From contig DEBW01000054.1 of the NCBI GenBank assembly GCA_002348905.1, positions 1 through 8,423 of the forward strand: 8,423 nt of DNA, read 5' to 3'. How positions within the stretch are numbered: position 1 is the stretch's first letter; each line of letters begins with the position of its first letter. Source of the stretch: Ruminococcus flavefaciens. GTDB lineage: Bacteria > Bacillota > Clostridia > Oscillospirales > Ruminococcaceae. A program made the position numbers and the translations under genes. Shown piece by piece: positions 1-4,953 of this stretch. The notes below the pieces were generated by a model. That model was not told where the DNA came from. It was given only the letters and a program-made list of their open reading frames with translations, and did not search any database.

Positions 1-291
1 AATCCAGATGGTAAAACTGTTGCCGCAGCTGATTTATTAGCTCCAGGAATTGGCGAAATTATTGGTGGAAGTCAAAGAGAAGAAGATTATGATAAGTTGA
101 TTAACAGAATGAAAGAACTTAATATGGATTTAAAAGAATATTTATGGTATTTGGATTTAAGAAAATATGGTAGTGTTGAACATTCTGGTTTTGGTTTAGG
201 TTTTGAAAGAGCTATGATGTATTTAACTGGTATGCAAAATATACGTGATGTTATTCCTTTCCCTAGAACTCCAAAAAACTGTGAATTTTAG
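1..291 (+). CDS. asnS: Asparaginyl-tRNA synthetase, C-terminal part (5' end outside window)
   Basis: The frame is open from base 1 and ends at TAG 289-291, giving the last 96 residues of a class II aminoacyl-tRNA synthetase that charges tRNA-Asn with asparagine in the cytoplasm. Visible landmarks are the AsnRS-typical segment LLAPGIGEIIGGSQRE (about visible residues 12-27) and class II motif 3, GFGLGFER (63-70), whose terminal Arg contacts ATP. The end, QNIRDVIPFPRTP, is the usual AsnRS C-terminus, so the 3' end is complete and only the 5' part is cut off by the window edge. AsnRS and AspRS are related, but the GEIIGGSQRE and PFPRTP signatures favour AsnRS. Codons strongly prefer A or T in third position, as in lysS downstream. 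A terminator follows within 10 bases, so this gene ends its transcription unit. An ATG-less internal TTG at 97 is not a start. Confidence 0.95.
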   Translation, partial: NPDGKTVAAADLLAPGIGEIIGGSQREEDYDKLINRMKELNMDLKEYLWYLDLRKYGSVEHSGFGLGFERAMMYLTGMQNIRDVIPFPRTPKNCEF

Positions 292-299
292 GATATATT

Positions 300-330
300 A
301 GAACTGATTTTAGATAAATCAGTTCTTTTT
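300..330 (+). terminator. Intrinsic terminator of asnS
   Basis: A perfect 11-bp inverted repeat (300-310, AGAACTGATTT, pairs with 316-326) encloses a 5-nt loop and runs into a T-run at 326-330. It starts 8 bases after the asnS stop codon. The stem is A+T-rich but without mismatch. It separates asnS from the promoter of the next gene, which begins 2 bases later. Confidence 0.85.
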
Positions 331-331
331 G

Positions 332-360
332 TTTACATAAGTTCGTTTTAGTGGTATAAT
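332..360 (+). promoter_or_regulatory. Sigma-A promoter with extended -10, for the 189-aa gene
   Basis: The -35 box TTTACA (332-337) differs from consensus at one base. The spacer is exactly 17 bases. The -10 box is the perfect TATAAT (355-360), preceded by TGG (352-354), which gives the extended -10 form TGnTATAAT. Transcription would start near 367, leaving a leader of about 23 bases that contains the RBS. No operator-like palindrome is visible, so strong constitutive transcription is the simplest reading. Confidence 0.8.
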
Positions 361-375
361 TATTGTATAAAACTC

Positions 376-382
376 AAGGAGG
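376..382 (+). promoter_or_regulatory. Strong Shine-Dalgarno that fixes the start of the 189-aa gene at 390
   Basis: AAGGAGG at 376-382 lies 7 bases before ATG 390-392. It decides the start. The frame is open further upstream to a TTG at 363, but a start there would lie upstream of the RBS and before the predicted transcription start. Confidence 0.85.
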
Positions 383-389
383 TTATGTT

Positions 390-959
390 ATGAATAATGA
401 AAGGAAACGGAAAAATGAGGAACATCTTGCAAATTTAATTGCAGAATCTACTTATGAGGATTTTTACGATTTAAAATCTGCTGAACATATTAACTGTTAT
501 GCAGCTTCAATGGGATTTACCTATCCTGACCCATATCACCAGTTTTACTCACCTGGTATTATTCACAAACTTAAGGTTGGAGTAGGTCCATTCGTAACAA
601 ATGAGTATGATCCGTCATTTGTAGATACCTGTCTACAATTGGACAATATTGCTCTAAACCGGAAATGCGAGAGAGTGAACTTTCAGGATATAAATGATGA
701 CGACATGAAATATTATATTGCAATAACAAATTTCACATCGCTTCATAAATCAGATCACCATCTGCATTTCATATTCAGAACGCCTAACAATCTTTGGCTT
801 CACAAGCCTAACTGGATTGATCCTATTCAGCTAATAAACTGGGTAGAATATGGCAAGACGTTTCATTCTAACAGCAGCTGTGCATTAACAGATGCACAGA
901 TTCCTTGTGAAGGAAACTGTTTCCCCGAATTTTTCTATGCGATGGAACTTCCAGAATAA
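390..959 (+). CDS. Uncharacterised 189-aa protein with NCYA and HHLH/WLHKP motifs (possible Cys/His enzyme)
   Basis: I do not recognise a named family. The start at ATG 390 follows from the AAGGAGG at 376-382. The protein is soluble-looking: no signal peptide, no membrane segment, a very charged N-terminus (NNERKRKNEE) and an acidic middle (about 99-105). It has six cysteines (36, 81, 93, 164, 173, 177). Notable motifs are HINCYAASMG (33-42), DHHLHF (122-127), WLHKPNW (136-142) and CALTDAQIPCEGNC (164-177). An early Asn-Cys-Tyr-Ala followed about 90 residues later by a His-rich strand and Trp-x-His-Lys-Pro is an order that would suit a papain-like Cys/His site (Cys36 with His124, 126 or 138). 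That is inference from motif order only. Codons use more G/C in third position than asnS or lysS. The gene has its own promoter and terminator and sits convergent to lysS, so it looks like an accessory insertion. I am confident that it is a real gene but not what it does. Confidence 0.8.
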   Translation: MNNERKRKNEEHLANLIAESTYEDFYDLKSAEHINCYAASMGFTYPDPYHQFYSPGIIHKLKVGVGPFVTNEYDPSFVDTCLQLDNIALNRKCERVNFQDINDDDMKYYIAITNFTSLHKSDHHLHFIFRTPNNLWLHKPNWIDPIQLINWVEYGKTFHSNSSCALTDAQIPCEGNCFPEFFYAMELPE

Positions 960-977
960 TAAACACCATTGCATAAA

Positions 978-1018
978 ATCCCAGATAATTCTACCTTTTT
1001 TGTAGAATTATCTGGGAT
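978..1018 (+). terminator. Long hairpin terminator between the convergent 189-aa gene and lysS
   Basis: A perfect 17-bp inverted repeat (978-994 pairs with 1002-1018) surrounds a 7-nt, T-rich loop. It is followed on the + strand by a T-rich tract (1020-1034), so it ends the 189-aa gene, whose stop is 18 bases upstream. On the - strand the hairpin lies 32 bases beyond the lysS stop and is followed by only four U's (from 977-974), so it may also stop lysS transcription, less efficiently. Confidence 0.88.
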
Positions 1019-1050
1019 ATTTTTATTTTTTATATTTATTTTCGATAAGA

Positions 1051-2550
1051 TTATTCCTCATCATCACTTTCATTTGCCCAATCTCTAGGTCTCATAAGAG
1101 GATATAAAACAACGTCACGAATATTTTGACTACTTGTTAAGAATTGTAAGAATCTATCTACACCTAATCCCCAACCAGAAATTGGTGGCATTCCATATTC
1201 CATAGCTCTAATATATTCTTTATCAATTGACATTGCCTCTTCATCACCTTGAGCTTTTAATTCACTTTGTTTTATTAGTCTTCTTTCTTGTTCTCTTGCA
1301 TCAACAAGCTCTGAATATCCATTTATAATCTCTTGTCCATTAACAATTAATTGGAATCTATCTGTTAAATTTGGATTTTCATCATTACTTCTTGCAAGTG
1401 GTGATAAATCTATTGGGTGTTTTATTAAAAATGTTGGTTCTATTATACTTGGTCTACTTACTTTCTTATAAAGTTGGTCAATTAAATTTCCTCTACCTAA
1501 ACTTTCAATATTTTCAGCATCTAAGTCTATTTTTTGACTTCTTATTTCGGCAAGTAAGCTTTCTGCTGTTTCAAATTTATCTATATCTATTCCACAATCT
1601 TTTAAGATTAATTCTCTAAATGAAACAACTGGCCATTCTCCACCAAAGTCAATAACTTTATCACCTATTTGGATATTTAAGTTTCCATCATATAATTTTC
1701 CTAAAATATATGTTATCATTTCTTTCATGAATTTCATGTTATCTTCATAGTTCCAGTATGCACTATATCCTTCTACCATCGTGAAGTCTTGTAAATGGTT
1801 TGCATCCATTCCTTCATTTCTAAAGTCTCTTGCCACTTCATATATATTGTTAAATCCACCTATTATTAATTTTTTTAATGTTAATTCTGGTGATATTCTT
1901 AAATATACATCTCTGTCTAATGCATTATGATGTGCTATAAATGGTTTTGCTGTTGCTCCTGAAGCTGTATTTTGAAGTGCTGGTGTTTCTACTTCTATAA
2001 ATCCATGATTATCCAAAAATTCTCTTAATAGTCTTACAAATTTTGATCTTAATAAGAATTTCTTTTTTGTTTCTTCATTCATTATTAAGTCTAAATGTCT
2101 TTCTCTGTAGATTGCTTCTTGATTTACAAGCCCATGATATTTTTCTGGAAGTGGTCTTAATGATTTTCCTAAAAATTCAAAACTATATACTTCTAGTGAT
2201 TTTTCTCCAGCTTGTGTTGTAAATATTTCTCCTTTTACTCCTACAAAGTCTCCAATATCTGTTATTTCGTGGAATTTTTTGTATTCTCCTTCTGGGAAAT
2301 CATCTCTTTTCATTACTAATTGGATGTGTCCTGTTACATCACTTAAGTCTAAAAATGCTATTTTTCCCATTTTTCTTTTTGACATTATTCTTCCTGCTAT
2401 TGATATGTCTTTTGTTCCATCTTCTAATAATCTAGCTGCTCCTATTTCGTGTGTTATTTCATATCTTTCTGGATGTGGATTTATTCCATATTGTTCTATT
2501 TTTTGTAATTTTTCATTTCTTGCTTGCATTAATTCTTTTACGTTTGCCAT
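1051..2550 (-). CDS. lysS: Lysyl-tRNA synthetase, class II
   Basis: Complete, 499 residues, the normal length for bacterial class II LysRS. It attaches lysine to tRNA-Lys in the cytoplasm. An N-terminal OB-fold anticodon-binding domain covers about 48-130 (ISIAGRIMSKRKMGKIAFLDL). The catalytic core follows, with motif 1 around 168-190 (RSKFVRLLREFLDNHGFIEV), motif 2 around 238-260 (YEVARDFRNEG, catalytic Arg at 241/244) and motif 3 at 459-472 (GWGLGVDRFLQFLT). The start is supported by AAAGGTGA (2558-2565), 7 bases upstream of the ATG. Motif 2 continues as NHLQDFTMVEGYSAYWNYED, in place of the more usual THxPEFTxxExYxAYxDY of Bacillus-type enzymes. The C-terminus is a short acidic tail (ESDDEE). 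Codons are heavily A/T-ending. It has its own promoter (2598-2626) just past the upstream hemZ/W stop, and faces the 189-aa gene across a shared terminator. Confidence 0.97.
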   Translation of the reverse strand: MANVKELMQARNEKLQKIEQYGINPHPERYEITHEIGAARLLEDGTKDISIAGRIMSKRKMGKIAFLDLSDVTGHIQLVMKRDDFPEGEYKKFHEITDIGDFVGVKGEIFTTQAGEKSLEVYSFEFLGKSLRPLPEKYHGLVNQEAIYRERHLDLIMNEETKKKFLLRSKFVRLLREFLDNHGFIEVETPALQNTASGATAKPFIAHHNALDRDVYLRISPELTLKKLIIGGFNNIYEVARDFRNEGMDANHLQDFTMVEGYSAYWNYEDNMKFMKEMITYILGKLYDGNLNIQIGDKVIDFGGEWPVVSFRELILKDCGIDIDKFETAESLLAEIRSQKIDLDAENIESLGRGNLIDQLYKKVSRPSIIEPTFLIKHPIDLSPLARSNDENPNLTDRFQLIVNGQEIINGYSELVDAREQERRLIKQSELKAQGDEEAMSIDKEYIRAMEYGMPPISGWGLGVDRFLQFLTSSQNIRDVVLYPLMRPRDWANESDDEE

Positions 2551-2557
2551 TTTGATA

Positions 2558-2565
2558 TCACCTTT
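2558..2565 (-). promoter_or_regulatory. Shine-Dalgarno of lysS
   Basis: AAAGGTGA on the - strand, 7 bases before ATG 2550-2548. This supports the MANVKELM start and matches the usual LysRS N-terminus. Confidence 0.8.
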
Positions 2566-2597
2566 CTTTTTTATTTTCTCTTTTTTGCAATACCAAT

Positions 2598-2626
2598 ATT
2601 TTACAACGTTTTGTGCGATTTGTCAA
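2598..2626 (-). promoter_or_regulatory. Consensus sigma-A promoter of lysS
   Basis: On the - strand, a perfect -35 TTGACA (2626-2621) and -10 TAAAAT (2603-2598) are separated by exactly 17 bases. Transcription would start near 2591, giving a leader of about 40 bases. That is too short for a T-box riboswitch, and no T-box features are visible. The -35 begins 3 bases after the stop codon of the upstream radical SAM gene, and no terminator lies between the two, so read-through from the upstream gene is also possible. Confidence 0.85.
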
Positions 2627-2629
2627 TGA

Positions 2630-4297
2630 TTACACAAATTCTTCCCATACTAAATTTGCCAAATCTAGCCCCTTATTTGTCAACTTTATATTATCAAAAT
2701 CAACTATTATAAGTCCGTCATCAACCAACTTACTTAACTCATTTTTAAAAACAAAAATAGGATTATCTCCAAACTTATTTTTAAACTCTTGAATAGATAT
2801 ACCATCAATTTTTCTTAGACCTATAAGCATATATTCTTGTTCTTTACTAAAAATATCTTCTTCAACTTCATCAATAATTTTATTTTTTTCAAACTCATTA
2901 TTTTCACAGTTATTTATATATTTTTCTATGTTACTAATATTTCCAAATCTTACATCATTAATATAAGAATGAGCAGCAACTCCAAAACCAATATATTCCT
3001 TTTGGTTCCAGCAATCTAAATTATGTTTAGATTCATAACCTTCTTTTGCAAAATTTGATATTTCATAGTGTTTATATCCATTTAGTTCAAGAAAGTTTTT
3101 AACATACCAATACATATTTCTTTCTGTCTTTTCATCTGGTAATTTCAAATTTCCACCATTTATCATTTTTTCAATTGGTGTATTTTCCTCAACGATCAAA
3201 GAATAAACAGAAATGTGTTCAGGTGAATTTGGCTTTAAATTAATAATTTTTTCTAAAGAATTTTTTACGTCAGAAATTTTTTGATTAGGAAGTCCTATCA
3301 TTAAATCTACATTTATATTGTCAAAACCGATTTTTCTGGCAAGCTCAAAAGCTTTGACAGCATCCTCGCCGGAGTGTTTTCTGCCGATGACTTTCAGTAC
3401 ATCGTCATTTAGAGTCTGAGGATTTACAGAAATTCGTGAAGCTCCGAGTGACTTTATCACACGGAGTTTTTCCTCTGTGATAGTATCAGGTCTGCCGGCT
3501 TCAACGCTGTACTCACGGACATTGGCAAGGTCGAAATTAGTCTCAACAGCCTCCATTATCCTGCGTAGGTCGTCAGCGGAAATAGAAGTAGGAGTACCTC
3601 CGCCGAAATAGATAGTATCAATTTTTGTGTTGTTTTCCTTGACTATATTACCGATCATCTCCAGTTCACGGCAAAGGGATGAGATATATTCCGGCATTAG
3701 CTTTATAGCCGAGTCCATGCTGTGCGAAACAAAAGAGCAGTAGCTGCATCTTGTAGGGCAGAATGGTATAGATACGTAAAGGCTTACTGCTGAACTGTCG
3801 ATGCTGTGCAGTATCGGGAGCTGATTTACAGCAGTTTTGTAAGCAAGGTCGAATTTGTCCGGTGAAAGTTCAAATCGTTTAGTAAGAAGTGAGCGTATCT
3901 GTTCTTCTGAGAGTTCCTGCTCCATAAGCTCAGTGACTTTCTTGACAGGACGAATACCTGTCATAAGTCCCCAGGGCGGACGGATACCGGTCTTTCTGCA
4001 AAGAATATGGTATATGAGCCTGCAAAGCTCATGCTCGACTGTATTTTTATCGCTGTCAGCCGGAAGACAGACAGAATCGGTTTCAGGCTCGTCTGAATTT
4101 TTTATTTCAGCGGATATGATGCAATTGTCGGAAGTTTCGACTTTGGCAATGACGTATTTCTCGCCGCAGGCATCGCTGATATTATCTGAGAAGCTGTATC
4201 TTGCGGTACTGAAAAACAATTTCAGTGTAGCTTCAACCTCATATTTAAAAGAATTGCCGATCAGAACGACCGGCATTTTAGAATCGTTATTTATCAT
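2630..4297 (-). CDS. hemZ: Radical SAM protein: HemZ-type N-terminal two thirds joined to a HemW-type C-terminal third (probable chimera)
   Basis: 555 residues in one open frame. Residues 1-170 match the HemZ-type N-terminal region, including CRLIYHIL and PPWGLMTGIRPVKK (107-120). The radical SAM core follows: C180-PTR-C184-SY-C187 binds the [4Fe-4S] cluster, FGGGTPTS (231-238) is the SAM-binding region, and VEAGRPDTIT (265-274) and SVNPQ (290-294) are HemZ-like. From about 338 the character changes: HISVYSLIVEENT (361-373), YEISNFA (411-417), SKHNLDCW (423-430), YIGFGVAAHSY (435-445) and LTNKGLDLANLV (539-550) are HemW signatures (HemW is a heme chaperone of about 380 aa). HemZ would normally continue with a VHTLxxKRAS-type segment and end at about 490-500 aa. 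Base composition changes at the same place: 3961-4020 has 30 of 60 G+C, 2881-2940 only 9 of 60. The start has AGAGGA in the end of the upstream MBL gene (4302-4307), with one base between that stop and this ATG, so translational coupling is likely. HemZ proteins are anaerobic coproporphyrinogen III oxidase-like enzymes; the activity of this hybrid cannot be inferred. Confidence 0.85.
   Translation of the reverse strand: MINNDSKMPVVLIGNSFKYEVEATLKLFFSTARYSFSDNISDACGEKYVIAKVETSDNCIISAEIKNSDEPETDSVCLPADSDKNTVEHELCRLIYHILCRKTGIRPPWGLMTGIRPVKKVTELMEQELSEEQIRSLLTKRFELSPDKFDLAYKTAVNQLPILHSIDSSAVSLYVSIPFCPTRCSYCSFVSHSMDSAIKLMPEYISSLCRELEMIGNIVKENNTKIDTIYFGGGTPTSISADDLRRIMEAVETNFDLANVREYSVEAGRPDTITEEKLRVIKSLGASRISVNPQTLNDDVLKVIGRKHSGEDAVKAFELARKIGFDNINVDLMIGLPNQKISDVKNSLEKIINLKPNSPEHISVYSLIVEENTPIEKMINGGNLKLPDEKTERNMYWYVKNFLELNGYKHYEISNFAKEGYESKHNLDCWNQKEYIGFGVAAHSYINDVRFGNISNIEKYINNCENNEFEKNKIIDEVEEDIFSKEQEYMLIGLRKIDGISIQEFKNKFGDNPIFVFKNELSKLVDDGLIIVDFDNIKLTNKGLDLANLVWEEFV
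3287..3346 (-). other. Composition and homology breakpoint inside the hemZ/hemW gene
   Basis: This interval codes for residues 318-337 of the 555-aa protein and ends in GFDNINVDLMIGLP, one of the stretches shared best between HemZ and HemW. On the 5' side codons are balanced (GTC, GAG, CTT, GCC, ATC, GAC). From AAT ATA AAT GTA GAT TTA onward almost every codon ends in A or T. No target-site duplication, inverted repeat or mobile-element end is visible here. Confidence 0.75.
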
Positions 4298-4298
4298 A

Positions 4299-4928
4299 TT
4301 ATCCTCTGTAAGGTCTCATATATGGGTTATTCTGTTTCTCATAGCTGAGAGTTGTGTTCTCATTATGACCGGGGTATACCTTGTAGTCACCTTCAAGACT
4401 TGCAAGAAGCTCCATTGACTGCATCATGTAATGAGCGTCACCGCCGGGGAAATCAGTCCTGCCGACTGAACAGCAGAAAAGTGTATCGCCTGAGAACATA
4501 ACATCATTCACAATATAGCACACGCTTCCGTGTGTGTGACCGGGAGTATGGAGAACGTGGAAAGAGCAGTCTCCGTCATTGATATAGCAGTCACCTTTTA
4601 AAGAAGTGTAGTCCGTAACCGGAGTGAAAGGCATTATTGACATTGCTGAGTGGAGCGAAGCAGACGAACTTGACAGCATAGGAGCATCACTTTCGTGTAT
4701 ATATACTTCCGCACCGGTAGCAGCCCTTACTTCTTCAACACCTCCGATGTGGTCGAAGTGGCCATGTGTAAGGAGTATCTTTGTAAGGTTTAGTCTCTGC
4801 ATTTTCAGGTATTCAAGAAACATTCTCGGACTGCCGCCGATATCAATGGCGACGCAGCGTCCGGGAGCAGTTTCAACGAGGTAGCAGTTGGCGTTGAGTT
4901 CGCCGAGCTGAAAAGTTTTTATACGCAT
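4299..4928 (-). CDS. MBL-fold metallo-hydrolase (glyoxalase II-like)
   Basis: Complete, 209 residues, typical of the short single-domain metallo-beta-lactamase-fold hydrolases (YcbL/glyoxalase II-like). The metal site is complete: THGHFDH (54-60), His131 in TPGHTHGS (128-135), Asp148 in FSGDTLF (145-151) and His188 in YPGH (185-188). The VGRTDFPGGD segment (155-164) is characteristic of this subgroup. It lacks the long C-terminal substrate domain of true glyoxalase II, so the substrate is unknown; a thioester or similar hydrolase is a reasonable family-level guess. It is cytoplasmic, with no signal peptide. AAGGAG at 4935-4940 lies 6 bases before the ATG. It sits 25 bases after relA and one base before hemZ, in an order (relA, hydrolase, hemZ) known from Clostridia, so it is part of the same transcript. 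Confidence 0.93.
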   Translation of the reverse strand: MRIKTFQLGELNANCYLVETAPGRCVAIDIGGSPRMFLEYLKMQRLNLTKILLTHGHFDHIGGVEEVRAATGAEVYIHESDAPMLSSSSASLHSAMSIMPFTPVTDYTSLKGDCYINDGDCSFHVLHTPGHTHGSVCYIVNDVMFSGDTLFCCSVGRTDFPGGDAHYMMQSMELLASLEGDYKVYPGHNENTTLSYEKQNNPYMRPYRG

Positions 4929-4953
4929 GATTATCTCCTTTCAGAAGAGTAGG

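Noticed and set aside
363..389. TTG at 363 as an earlier start for the 189-aa gene
   Set aside because: It lies upstream of the AAGGAGG at 376-382 and at or before the predicted transcription start near 367; ATG 390 has ideal spacing.
292..1050. tRNA gene or CRISPR array between asnS and lysS
   Set aside because: No cloverleaf-type sequence and no spaced direct repeats were found; the only inverted repeats are the two terminators.
2279..2629. 116-codon hydrophobic frame on the + strand over the lysS start and promoter
   Set aside because: It is antisense to the conserved LysRS N-terminus. The apparent hydrophobicity comes from the complement of charged A+T-rich codons.
2551..2629. T-box or other riboswitch in front of lysS
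   Set aside because: The leader from the predicted start is only about 40 bases, with no T-box sequence and no terminator/antiterminator pair.
3287..3346. Insertion sequence or attachment-site junction as the cause of the hemZ/hemW switch
   Set aside because: No terminal inverted repeats, target duplication, integrase or transposase fragment is visible, and the reading frame and protein motif continue without a scar.
3855..4418. 187-codon open frame on the + strand opposite hemZ and the MBL gene
   Set aside because: It lies across two recognisable - strand genes and has no RBS or family resemblance.
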